Positions 53,097 through 61,238 of a stretch of 64,000 bases of DNA are shown here, in pieces. The number at the start of each line of letters is the position of its first letter. The stretch's first letter is position 1. The DNA comes from JAJTFA01 sp051715425 (GTDB lineage Bacteria > Bacteroidota > Bacteroidia > UKL13-3): the NCBI GenBank assembly GCA_051715425.1, contig JBPXJS010000008.1, forward strand, positions 310,001 to 374,000, given 5' to 3'. The position numbers were made by a program, and so were the translations under genes. The notes below the pieces were generated by a model, which was given only the letters and a program-made list of their open reading frames with translations, was not told where the DNA came from and did no database searches.

Positions 53097-53894
53097 TCAC
53101 CAATGCAAAGGCTTTTCTCCTCCATCAAAGTACTGAATTACTGTTTTGGCTAACTCAATTTCAATGTGGTTGGGTTCTTTTATACCGCCAAAAGTCTCTA
53201 TATTCTTCTTGTACTCACTTAGTAAAGAATTACAAGTTTCATCATAGTGTACCCCAAAAATATTGTAGTACTTGTCTAGTTCATCAATGAAAAAAATAAT
53301 TCCTTCATCATAATTATATATTAAATTACTTTTGGGCATCTTGAAGTTGGCGATAACAAGTCTCATCCTTCTTATTTCAGATAGTATATTTATGTGAGGT
53401 GATTCAAGGCTATGAACTAAGGAGTTTCTTTTTAATCTAATTTCTCTAGTGGAGTTCATCATTTGATCAATTATTTTATTTATTGTGTCATTTCGACTTA
53501 TTCGTTTGAGATTTTTTGAATTAATGTCCCGTCCTTTAAATGGTGATAAGTAAATTTCGTTAATCAGATTTAGTATCCCATCCACGCTCGATGTTACAGC
53601 AATCACAAATAATTGAATTTTTTCCTCATAGAAATCGTCCAAACTCATTTCAACGTTCTCTAGCCAATATGCTGGTGGTGGATTCAATATTGCTTTTTTT
53701 ATTGTCTTCAGTACTTTCCTATTTTTTTCTATGGAACTAATCCAGTTTGAAACACTCAAAACGTATACGTAAGGTTGTTCATTAAAAAATTTAGGATTCG
53801 GAACTCCATTGTTATTTCCATCAAGCGTTGCTAGTCGCTCAATAAAATTTGAGTTTGAGTGAAGCTTATTAATATCCTGCAATTGATTGTTCAT
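53097..53894 (-). CDS. Unknown protein with a HEPN-type RNase motif
   Basis: A 265-residue helical protein started at the ATG at 53894 (MNNQLQDINKLHSN); a GTG at 53918 would add 8 residues. Near residue 170 it has EIRLKRNSLVHSLE, an R-x4-H motif like that of HEPN RNases. Around it are long amphipathic helices (SSVDGILNLINEIYLSP, EIRRMRLVIANF). I assign no family beyond a possible HEPN-like domain. It is AT-rich, lies between the RAYT element and the TIR gene, and has the same orientation as the TIR gene, so it may belong to an antiphage or stress islet. Confidence 0.55.
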   Translation of the reverse strand: MNNQLQDINKLHSNSNFIERLATLDGNNNGVPNPKFFNEQPYVYVLSVSNWISSIEKNRKVLKTIKKAILNPPPAYWLENVEMSLDDFYEEKIQLFVIAVTSSVDGILNLINEIYLSPFKGRDINSKNLKRISRNDTINKIIDQMMNSTREIRLKRNSLVHSLESPHINILSEIRRMRLVIANFKMPKSNLIYNYDEGIIFFIDELDKYYNIFGVHYDETCNSLLSEYKKNIETFGGIKEPNHIEIELAKTVIQYFDGGEKPLHW

Positions 53895-53929
53895 AATATT
53901 ACCAGTAATGGTTTGCACATTTTAGATGA

Positions 53930-54040
53930 GCCGGATTTTAACCACTGAACTTTAAGCGGAGCACGAAACTTTCGGCTACCACAATACTGTCTGCGGAGCA
54001 CGAAACACCACCTATTGCAAATGTACTGTTATGGGCTGGC
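53930..54040. repeat. Structured intergenic repeat region, possible recombination site
   Basis: About 110 bp between the HEPN-motif and TIR genes. It holds the 14-bp direct repeat GCGGAGCACGAAAC at 53956-53969 and 53993-54006. Its ends form a loose inverted repeat: GAGCCGGATTTTAACCACTG on the left against, in reverse complement, AGCCCATAACAGTACATTT on the right. The right end contains GTTATGGGCTGGC. The layout resembles a recombination or attC-like site but matches no exact consensus. Confidence 0.4.
54028..54040 (+). repeat. Inverted repeat, right partner of 55501-55513, flanking the TIR gene
   Basis: GTTATGGGCTGGC here and, in reverse complement, GTTATAGGCAAGC at 55501-55513 agree at 10 of 13 positions and lie 25 bp and 16 bp from the two ends of the TIR gene. 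Confidence 0.45.
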
Positions 54041-54065
54041 ATTCTTTTAGTATTGTCTTCATTTT

Positions 54066-55484
54066 TCAAGCAGCGATTGATGGTTTTGGTTGTTCTATAA
54101 ATTGAATCAGTTTTTCAAATAAAGAGTCGAAATTTTTAATGTCGCTGCAGTCAAGTGATAAATACTCTCTTATTCTAATAAAAATATCTTTCATATTGTT
54201 TCTTAGGTCAATAAGTCTTTCTCTGCTAATGTCATAAATTTCTGAAGAAACACGAAGTTTTCCAGCGTCAACAGTAAGGTCCAACAGCTTGTCGTAATTG
54301 TTGTCAATTTCTCGAATTATCTCAAGATAAAATGGATTATCAAAAACTCTATTATCAACAACTAAGGAAATAAATTTTCTTGTTGGATTTTTATATCTTT
54401 CATAGAGAAGGGTTTCGATACTTTCTATTCCTACCCACTCTGAAAGCAAACTATTTTTTGAAACTATTGAAATAACGTAATCGGAATTTTGAACAAGATG
54501 TTTGAGTTTTCCCGCCAAATAGTCATTTATTTCTAAAACAAACTCGTCTATTCTCACTTCATAACCAACGGATTTTAACTTATCGTGAACAAGCATTGCT
54601 TCATATCTGTCTTTGCGACTATATGATATGAAAATTGATTTTTTTGAATATTTCTTTTCAAATTCTATTTTCTTAACGTTGTCTGAAAGCTTAATGATTA
54701 CTGTTCTTGCTTTTTGAAAGAATATATAACTCTCTTTTACTAATTTCTCTTTATTTTCAATTTTGTCTTTATCAATTTCCTTTTGTTTGAACAACTTAAA
54801 TAGTTTGTCAACCTTTCCAAAAAGGTGACTATAAGTGTCGACAAATTCGTTTAGTTTTGGAGTCAGTTTATATTTAGTTTTGAGAGTAGTAAAGCTTTCA
54901 TTGCATTCTACTTCATCAAAAGCAAGATTAATGTTGTCAATTGTTTTCCCCTCTTTTAACAACAAGTCAATGACATAACTCTTAGCTTTAATTACATCTA
55001 AATGCTCTTCGAGAATTTTGAAAAAAGATCTAAAAGTGTGTTCCATTTCTCCCCCTTCTCCTTTTGCACTTTTGTTCATAATGGACGGATTGTTCAGCTT
55101 CTTATCCATTATGTCTACAGCGTCTTTGAGTCTATTAGTTTTACTGAAAATTTCTGCTCTTAAGTCAATTGAGTAAAAATCTCTTGGGTCATACTCTAAA
55201 AGTTCATTTACTAATTTTTCTGCATAATTAAAATCTTTCGTTCTTATTAGGAAGTCTGCAAAGTTCCGTTTGATGTGTAAAAAGTCGGGGTATTTTTTCA
55301 ATCCCTTTTCAAATAGTTCTTTTGCATTTGGTTTATGGAGAATCTTAGCACATTTCAAATATGAATTGAATTGTTCTTCTGTCAACTTGCCAGTTTTGTC
55401 AATTTCTTCGAATATATTCCAAGCCTTTCGATAGTCTCTTCTCGCTGTATAATTGAAAGCTTTTTCTATTAGATTATTATTCAT
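54066..55484 (-). CDS. TIR-domain protein with N-terminal TPR-like repeats
   Basis: A 472-residue cytoplasmic protein. Residues 1 to about 135 are helical repeats of TPR type (AFNYTARRDYRKAWNIFEEI, LHIKRNFADFLIRTKDFNYA, DAVDIMDKKLN). About 140-280 is a charged coiled region. The TIR domain starts near 281 (KSIFISYSRKDRYEAMLVHD) and has the box with the catalytic glutamate E354 in LLSEWVGIESIE, as in NAD-degrading TIR enzymes. In bacteria such proteins often act as NADases in antiphage defence, and TPRs serve as sensing or assembly parts. A partner is not obvious; the HEPN-motif gene is next on the same strand. AT-rich and bracketed by short inverted repeats. Confidence 0.85.
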   Translation of the reverse strand: MNNNLIEKAFNYTARRDYRKAWNIFEEIDKTGKLTEEQFNSYLKCAKILHKPNAKELFEKGLKKYPDFLHIKRNFADFLIRTKDFNYAEKLVNELLEYDPRDFYSIDLRAEIFSKTNRLKDAVDIMDKKLNNPSIMNKSAKGEGGEMEHTFRSFFKILEEHLDVIKAKSYVIDLLLKEGKTIDNINLAFDEVECNESFTTLKTKYKLTPKLNEFVDTYSHLFGKVDKLFKLFKQKEIDKDKIENKEKLVKESYIFFQKARTVIIKLSDNVKKIEFEKKYSKKSIFISYSRKDRYEAMLVHDKLKSVGYEVRIDEFVLEINDYLAGKLKHLVQNSDYVISIVSKNSLLSEWVGIESIETLLYERYKNPTRKFISLVVDNRVFDNPFYLEIIREIDNNYDKLLDLTVDAGKLRVSSEIYDISRERLIDLRNNMKDIFIRIREYLSLDCSDIKNFDSLFEKLIQFIEQPKPSIAA

Positions 55485-55801
55485 ATCGATTTGTCTTTAT
55501 GCTTGCCTATAACTCATAAATATACGCAAATGTATAATTCTGTATCCACACATATTCTGCAAGTTACCCATTACACTTTTTAAATATTTATTTCCAAGCA
55601 TACCCGTGTACAAACAAATACAAACGGTTAAACACTTTTACACCACTACAAACCTCCCCTTCCTTTTTATCAAAATCAAGAGTGAAAACATTCTTTTTAT
55701 AGAGTGAAAACACTCTTTTTTTTGGGCGAAAACAAGTGCGTTTGGGGCAACAAAAACACGTTAACAAACAGCAAATAAGGCATTTAACATCAATAACAAC
55801 C
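55485..55801. other. 317-bp gap with tandem GAGTG hairpins
   Basis: No ORF. It contains the left TIR-flanking repeat (55501-55513) and, at 55679-55723, two tandem copies of a short unit: AGAGTGAAAACATTCTTTTT and AGAGTGAAAACACTCTTTTT. The second forms a 6-bp stem with an AAAA loop followed by seven T, like a plus-strand terminator, although no plus-strand gene lies upstream. A weaker third copy (GGGCGAAAACAAGTGCG) follows. Confidence 0.5.
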
Positions 55802-56671
55802 TTACTCCTCTATCAATATCCCCATTTTGCCCATCTGGTAATCCCTCATGGCCTGCATAATTTCTGTTTGGGTATTCATTACAAAAGGTCCGTAAGTAGC
55901 TACCGGCTCGTTTAAAGGTTTTCCGGCAAGCAATAAAAACCGGGTGGTTTCCTGTGCCTTTATTTGCACCTGCTGCCCGTCATTCTTAAACCATACCAGG
56001 TGTTTGCCATCCACTATTCCAAAACCTTCTACCCAAATACGTTCATCCATATTATACAGCATCAGGTTATAACTTTCATCCACCGGGAAAGTATACTCCC
56101 CACCTTTTTGTATATGTACCTCCAGCATCAGCATGGGGCTTTGTGTATGGTTAAATCCGGTTACCCCATTAAAAGCACCGGCCACAATTTTTACCACCGT
56201 TAACTGGTCTTCAGAAAACAACACGGGTATCTCTTCCTTATTTAAAGAAAAATAAGCAGGCTGCTCCAGTTTTTTAGATGCAGGTGTATTTACCCAAAGC
56301 TGAATAATTTCCTGCTCCCCTCCTTTTTCTGCAAAAGCTTCAGAAGGGCGCTCGCTATGTATCACGCCCATTCCGGCATTCATCCATTGCACCCCTCCTG
56401 CCTCTACCACAGCACTGTTTCCGCGTGAATCGCGGTGATGCACATCGCCTTTAAAAATAAAAGTTACCGGAGAAAATCCACGGTGCGGATGAGGCCCCAC
56501 ACCAGCCTGACGCGCATTGGTTCCCTCTTTTAGCGTAGAGTGATGGTGATGCAATAATAAAAACGGATCAATATCATCTACCTGATAAGTGGGTAAAGGT
56601 TGCCTGATGGGTATTCCTCCCATATCTACTTCCTGGGCATATAATAAACGGTTTACGGTTCTGTTTTTCAT
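55802..56671 (-). CDS. Pirin-family protein
   Basis: A 289-residue bicupin protein. The N-terminal cupin has the metal-binding motifs GVGPHPHRGFSPVTFIFKG and MNAGMGVIHSERP, in which the histidines and a glutamate bind iron in pirins. The C-terminal cupin is less conserved (GGEYTFPVDESYNLMLYN). Bacterial pirins include quercetinase-like dioxygenases and stress proteins; the substrate is not known here. No signal peptide. It stands alone, divergent from the acetyltransferase gene. Confidence 0.88.
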   Translation of the reverse strand: MKNRTVNRLLYAQEVDMGGIPIRQPLPTYQVDDIDPFLLLHHHHSTLKEGTNARQAGVGPHPHRGFSPVTFIFKGDVHHRDSRGNSAVVEAGGVQWMNAGMGVIHSERPSEAFAEKGGEQEIIQLWVNTPASKKLEQPAYFSLNKEEIPVLFSEDQLTVVKIVAGAFNGVTGFNHTQSPMLMLEVHIQKGGEYTFPVDESYNLMLYNMDERIWVEGFGIVDGKHLVWFKNDGQQVQIKAQETTRFLLLAGKPLNEPVATYGPFVMNTQTEIMQAMRDYQMGKMGILIEE

Positions 56672-56714
56672 GTTTTAAATAAAGTCATTCTGGTTTTGTA
56701 CCTTGGCCTCTCAA

Positions 56715-57263
56715 ATGTATATGCAAAACAATATAGAAACAAACAGATTATACCTGAGGCCGGTAGATGAGCAGGTATACCGCTCCTGCTTTGAAACGTT
56801 GAATGAAACAGAACTAAAATTCTTCTTTGGAATTACCACAGATGAAGAACTGGCCATAGAAAGATCGAGGGTGGAAGGTGGGCTAACCACCATAAATATG
56901 TCGTTTCTAATTTTCCATTTACTTGATAAAAAAGACAACAGAAATATAGGCTGGTGCGGTTATCACAAATGGTTTCCAAAACACCAGCGGGCTGAAATTG
57001 GTTATGTATTAAATGATGAATCCATGAGAAACAAAGGCCTGATGACGGAAGCGATGTATGCCATTCTCAGATACGGATTTAATGAGATGAACCTGAACCG
57101 TGTGGAGGCAGGTGTAGGAAAAGACAATACGCCTTCCCTAAACATCATGGCGCATTTTGGTTTTGTGAAGGAAGGGATTTTAAGAGAACACTACAAAGTT
57201 GGCGATACCATAGAAGATACCGTTGCTTTTTCTTTATTGAAAAAAGAATATAAGGGAGTTTAA
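56715..57263 (+). CDS. GNAT-family N-acetyltransferase (RimJ/RimL-like)
   Basis: A 182-residue enzyme with the GNAT fold: LYLRPVDEQVYRSCFETLNE at the start, then GYHKWFPKHQRAEIGYVLND and RNKGLMTEAMYAILRYGF (acetyl-CoA pyrophosphate loop), then NTPSLNIMAHFGFVKEGILR. The RimJ/RimL-type subgroup acetylates N-terminal or lysine amino groups of proteins or small amines. Possible starts are the ATGs at 56715 and 56721; a TTG at 56703 is in frame. It is convergent with the SDR gene. Confidence 0.87.
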   Translation: MYMQNNIETNRLYLRPVDEQVYRSCFETLNETELKFFFGITTDEELAIERSRVEGGLTTINMSFLIFHLLDKKDNRNIGWCGYHKWFPKHQRAEIGYVLNDESMRNKGLMTEAMYAILRYGFNEMNLNRVEAGVGKDNTPSLNIMAHFGFVKEGILREHYKVGDTIEDTVAFSLLKKEYKGV

Positions 57264-57279
57264 AAACCGCTGATAGCCT

Positions 57280-58095
57280 TTATTTAAAAGGGCTGTCTTT
57301 TTCTTTTGAAACCACGTTATACACCATTTTATCCAGCAAGCGAGGAAAAAATTTATTGATGAGTTTGGTGAGTTTGCCCTGAGAGGTAAGCACCACTTCG
57401 GCTTCCCGGTTTTTAATCATCTGCAATATGCGCTCGGCTACGGTTTCTGCCGGCATCAGTTTGCTTTCATCAAACGGACTTTCAGCCTGTGCTTTGCCGC
57501 TTGCATTTAAAGCCGTATTGCGAATATTGGAAGCGGTATACCCCGGACAAATAACACCTACAAATAATCCTGTTTTTAAATTTTCAATACGCAGGGCATC
57601 CATAAACCCATTCATGGCAAATTTAGATGCAGAGTAACCTGTGCGTCCCGGAAGGCCTTTAATACCGGCAACAGAACTCACGCCTATCACACTGCCTTTG
57701 TTTTTAATCAGTTCATTTATGGCAAAGCGGGTGCAATACACGGTTCCCCAAAAATTAATATCCATTACCTGTTTCAGCACCTGCAAATCCAGATCGGCCA
57801 GCAAGGCCCGCATGCTGATGCCTGCATTATTAATAAGGATATCAATGCTGCCAAATTGTTTAATGGTTTCATCAATCAGGTGTTTGCAATCGCTTTCTTT
57901 GCTTACATCACATGGAACAACCATGGCCAGGGCACCCAATTTTTCACAACCCTGTTTTACGTGTTCCAGCTTATCGGCATTTCTGGCAGCCAATACCACT
58001 TTGCATTTTTCGCGGGCAAATACATAAGCAGAAGCCTCACCAATTCCTGATGAGGCTCCTGTTATAATCACTACTTTATCCCTAAGTGTATTCAA
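57280..58095 (-). CDS. Short-chain dehydrogenase/reductase
   Basis: A 271-residue Rossmann-fold oxidoreductase. Cofactor motif GASSGIG (13-19), NNAGIS (about 89-94), catalytic S140/141, Y154 and K158 in GVSSVAGIKGLPGRTGYSAS and onward. R38 and the sequence VVLAARNADKLE suggest NADP preference. The last about 30 residues (LTKLINKFFPRLLDKMVYNV) form a hydrophobic amphipathic tail, seen in SDRs that attach to membranes. Substrate unknown. It precedes no co-directional gene closely apart from the thioredoxin-like gene upstream (20 bp), so the two may be co-transcribed. Confidence 0.88.
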   Translation of the reverse strand: MNTLRDKVVIITGASSGIGEASAYVFAREKCKVVLAARNADKLEHVKQGCEKLGALAMVVPCDVSKESDCKHLIDETIKQFGSIDILINNAGISMRALLADLDLQVLKQVMDINFWGTVYCTRFAINELIKNKGSVIGVSSVAGIKGLPGRTGYSASKFAMNGFMDALRIENLKTGLFVGVICPGYTASNIRNTALNASGKAQAESPFDESKLMPAETVAERILQMIKNREAEVVLTSQGKLTKLINKFFPRLLDKMVYNVVSKEKDSPFK

Positions 58096-58115
58096 GATGG
58101 AATAAAAACGGTTTG

Positions 58116-58655
58116 TTATGATTTAAAAATAATGGGTGTTCCGGTTGCCGGTATTTCCGGAAAATCTATTTCCATACCGTCAAGGGCTTCTTCAATGGCA
58201 TCTTCGAGGTAAGCCGCAGTAACGCCCGATTCGCTTTGCCAGTTATCATCAATAGCGCCTTTATATACCAGCTCGCGTTTGGAGTTAAACAAAAACACTT
58301 CAGGGTTTACTGCAGCACCAAACATTTTTGCCACTTTTCCTTCTTCATCCTTCAGGTACATAAAATGCATTTCGTGCAAATGGTAATGTTCAGCCGCTTT
58401 TTTATTTCCTTCCAGCGAATCGTGCGGTGATTTGGTGGAATCATTTGAATTGATACCAATGATGCCGAGGTTATCGTCCTCATATCGCTCAAACAGTTTA
58501 ATTAACCGCTCGCTGTAAGCAATGGACTGCTCGCTGGTATTGCACGTAAACACCACAGCCAGAGCATATTTATCAGCAAATTCGTACTGTGAGTGCATTT
58601 TATCATCGTATCCCGGCAGATTAAATTCGGGAAGTTTATCGCCTATCTGTAACAT
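58116..58655 (-). CDS. Thioredoxin/AhpC-like protein lacking the redox cysteine pair
   Basis: A 179-residue protein, start at the ATG at 58655 (MLQIGDKLPEFNLPGYDD); the frame extends 14 codons upstream. It has the AhpC/TSA-like fold of a common Bacteroidota thioredoxin family: VVFTCNTSEQSIAYSERL, GIIGINSNDSTKSPHDS, FGAAVNPEVFLFN, YKGAIDDNW. Usual members read FTCNHCPY here and end with a conserved Cys near GCSIKW; this one has a single Cys in CNTS and ends GTPIIFKS. So the two-cysteine redox centre is lost, while the fold and cis-proline remain. Role perhaps scaffold or one-Cys enzyme. It is followed by the SDR gene after 20 bp. Confidence 0.75.
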   Translation of the reverse strand: MLQIGDKLPEFNLPGYDDKMHSQYEFADKYALAVVFTCNTSEQSIAYSERLIKLFERYEDDNLGIIGINSNDSTKSPHDSLEGNKKAAEHYHLHEMHFMYLKDEEGKVAKMFGAAVNPEVFLFNSKRELVYKGAIDDNWQSESGVTAAYLEDAIEEALDGMEIDFPEIPATGTPIIFKS

Positions 58656-58711
58656 AGTGTGAAAGTATTTATATTTTAGTGCCCGCAAAATAAGCAATTT
58701 TTGCTTAGCTC

Positions 58712-59836
58712 ATGATGAAAATTGTTGAAGTAACCACACCCTCCCTGGAGCGTGAATTTATAAGCATGGCGCGCTTTATTTACAAAGCCGACAACAATTG
58801 GGTAAGGCCGTTGGATAAGGATTTGATAGCCGTATTTAACCGCGAAGAGAACCCTTATTTCAGGGGTGGTACTGCCCAGCGCTGGTTATTGCAAAATGCC
58901 AAAGGAGAAACCATAGGCCGCATAGCCGCTTTTTTTAGCGATCAGTACAGCAAACAAACCAATGCAAAAACCGGTGGAATAGGTTTTTTTGAATGTATAA
59001 ACGATATGGCCGCAGCTAATTTGTTGTTTGATACGGCAAAAAACTGGCTGAAAAACAATGGAATAGAATCGGCTGACGGACCCATCAATTTTGGAGAGAA
59101 AGACCGCTTTTGGGGACTGATGGTAAGCGGATTTAAAAATCCATCTTATCTGGAAAATTATAACCCATCGTATTATCAGCAATTATTCGAACAATACGGT
59201 TTTATAAAAACGGTTGAACAATCTACCTCTGAAATAACGGAGCAGGGTTTTAATTATGAGCGTTTCAGCAGAATTGCATCAAGGGTATTAAACAATACCA
59301 ATTACCGTTTTGAGCATTACCGCGATGCTGATTTAAACCGGTTTGCGGCTGATTTTATGGCTATTTATAACCAGGCATGGGCACACCGTCCGGATTTTAC
59401 ACCCATGACGATGGACCGCATACAAACTACCTTAAAAGCACTCCGGCCTATTTTGCTGGAGGAAATTATTTGGTTTGTATACGCCAACAATGAGCCTGCA
59501 GGTTTTTATATTAATGTAATTGATGTGAACCAGATTTTTAAACACCTGAATGGCAAGATGGATTTGTGGGCCAAAATCAAGTTTTTATGGTTTAAAAAGT
59601 TTGGTAAAATTGACCGGTGCAGGGGTATTGTATTTGGTGTTATTCCGGCTTATCAAAACCACGGACTGGAAGCCGGCATGATTATGAAAATGCATGAGAG
59701 TATTTTAAAGCTTCCTCACCTGAGGGCTTCTGAATTGGCCTGGATTGGGGATTTTAACCCAAAAATGCATTCCCTGTTTGATGCCCTTGGCGCCAAAACA
59801 ACCAAGATACACTATACCTACCATATTGATTTTTAA
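58712..59836 (+). CDS. GNAT-like hypothetical protein
   Basis: A 374-residue cytoplasmic protein that begins MMKIVEVTTPSLEREFISMA. The second half has a GNAT-like region (FVYANNEPAGFYINVIDVNQ ... GIVFGVIPAYQNHGLEAGMI, ELAWIGDFNPKMHSLFDALG) similar to acyltransferases; the first half (FRGGTAQRWLLQNAKGETIG, GPINFGEKDRFWGLMV) resembles another GNAT half, so it may be a tandem-GNAT protein. This family is conserved in Bacteroidota without a known substrate. It begins a plus-strand run with tsaE (2 bp), the glycosyltransferase and sbtAB. Confidence 0.75.
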   Translation: MMKIVEVTTPSLEREFISMARFIYKADNNWVRPLDKDLIAVFNREENPYFRGGTAQRWLLQNAKGETIGRIAAFFSDQYSKQTNAKTGGIGFFECINDMAAANLLFDTAKNWLKNNGIESADGPINFGEKDRFWGLMVSGFKNPSYLENYNPSYYQQLFEQYGFIKTVEQSTSEITEQGFNYERFSRIASRVLNNTNYRFEHYRDADLNRFAADFMAIYNQAWAHRPDFTPMTMDRIQTTLKALRPILLEEIIWFVYANNEPAGFYINVIDVNQIFKHLNGKMDLWAKIKFLWFKKFGKIDRCRGIVFGVIPAYQNHGLEAGMIMKMHESILKLPHLRASELAWIGDFNPKMHSLFDALGAKTTKIHYTYHIDF

Positions 59837-59838
59837 GC

Positions 59839-60255
59839 ATGCCTGTTTTTAATCACGTAACCCTTGATAACCTCGATGAAGTGGCAGGCGGAATTATACA
59901 CGCGGCCAATGGAAGGAAATTATGGTTGTTTAGAGGCGAAATGGGTGCAGGCAAAACCACCCTTATCAAAACATTGTGCAGGCAAATGGGTACAGACAAC
60001 GATGTTTCAAGCCCTACATTTTCATTGGTAAATGAATACAATGGAACCGATGGTATCATCTATCATTTCGATTTTTACCGCATAAATCGCATTGAAGAAG
60101 TATATGATATAGGTTATGAAGATTATTTTTACAGCGGCCATATTTGCCTCATAGAATGGCCTGAAAAAATGGATGAATTATTAACAGGAGAAAACACCTT
60201 TGACATTTCTATAAAAACAGAAAATGATCATACAAGAACCATCATAACCAATTAA
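59839..60255 (+). CDS. tsaE: tRNA threonylcarbamoyladenosine biosynthesis ATPase TsaE
   Basis: A 138-residue P-loop ATPase that works with TsaB and TsaD to make t6A at position 37 of ANN-decoding tRNAs. The Walker A motif is GEMGAGKTT (33-41), followed by SSPTFSLVNEY and YHFDFYRINRIEEVYDIGYE, and the C-terminal LIEWPEKMDELL; all three are strong TsaE marks. Full length. It follows the GNAT-like gene by 2 bp. Confidence 0.95.
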   Translation: MPVFNHVTLDNLDEVAGGIIHAANGRKLWLFRGEMGAGKTTLIKTLCRQMGTDNDVSSPTFSLVNEYNGTDGIIYHFDFYRINRIEEVYDIGYEDYFYSGHICLIEWPEKMDELLTGENTFDISIKTENDHTRTIITN

Positions 60256-60278
60256 ATGCTTATTTTCGGCTGACATAT

Positions 60279-61217
60279 ATGGCGGTGCAACCACAATTAT
60301 CCGTAATAGTACCAGTATTTAATGAAGCGCCAAACATTGAACCCATGTTTGAACGCTTAGGCAAAACCCTGCATGCACTTAGCTGGGAGCTGATATTTGT
60401 AAATGATGGCAGCAAAGATGCCTCCCTGTTTTTTATGAAAGAACTGGCAACTCAATATCCTCATGTAAAGTATATTTCTTTCTCCCGCAATTTTGGTCAC
60501 CAGATGGCTGTATTTGCCGGCATGCAAAAAGCCAAAGGACAATATGTGGTTATTATTGATGCCGATTTGCAGGACCCACCTGAACTGATCAATGAATTGT
60601 ACCAAAAGGCAACTACCGGTTTTGATGTGGTATATGCGCAACGTGCAGCCAGAAAAGGCGAATCCGTTTTTAAAAAATATACAGCCCAGTTGTTTTATCG
60701 CCTGCTCAATAAAATTACCGCCATAGATATTCCGCTGGATACAGGAGATTTCAGGATTATTACCCAGCGCGTGTGCCGCATTGTTTGCAGCATGCCTGAA
60801 AAAAATAAATTCCTGCGCGGGCAAATTGCCTGGGTGGGTTTTAAACAAACATCTGTGTTATATCAAAGAGAGGCCAGGCTGCATGGCAAAAGCTCCTACC
60901 CTCTTTTTAAAATGATTAATTTTGCCCTGGATGGAATTACCTCTTTCTCCCGTTTCCCCATCAGGCTGGTAACATATATTGGTATTGCCATGGCCTTTTT
61001 ATCGGTAATGGCCATTATCTACGCACTGGTATCTAAATTCATCTGGGGCGATACCGTAAAAGGCTGGACCTCCATGATGATTATTTTTACCCTGATTGGA
61101 GGTACCCAACTGTTTTGCATGGGTATTGTGGGTGAGTATATCAGCCGCATTATGGAAAACGTAATGAAACGCCCCGATTACCTTATTGAAGAAACCAATA
61201 TCAGCGAAGCCCAATAA
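60279..61217 (+). CDS. Family 2 glycosyltransferase (GtrB/DPM1-like)
   Basis: A 312-residue membrane-bound enzyme. The GT-A domain opens LSVIVPVFNEAPNIEPMFERL, has VKYISFSRNFGHQMAVFAGM and the DxD-like VIDADLQDPPEL, and later GKSSYPLFKM. Two hydrophobic helices follow near the C-terminus (LVTYIGIAMAFLSVMAIIYAL, MMIIFTLIGGTQLFCMGIVG). Such enzymes make polyprenyl-phosphate sugars (for example glucose or mannose) as donors for periplasmic sugar modification. The sugar here is unknown. It starts 24 bp after tsaE. Confidence 0.88.
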   Translation: MAVQPQLSVIVPVFNEAPNIEPMFERLGKTLHALSWELIFVNDGSKDASLFFMKELATQYPHVKYISFSRNFGHQMAVFAGMQKAKGQYVVIIDADLQDPPELINELYQKATTGFDVVYAQRAARKGESVFKKYTAQLFYRLLNKITAIDIPLDTGDFRIITQRVCRIVCSMPEKNKFLRGQIAWVGFKQTSVLYQREARLHGKSSYPLFKMINFALDGITSFSRFPIRLVTYIGIAMAFLSVMAIIYALVSKFIWGDTVKGWTSMMIIFTLIGGTQLFCMGIVGEYISRIMENVMKRPDYLIEETNISEAQ

Positions 61218-61238
61218 AGATTTTATTTGCACCCCGAA

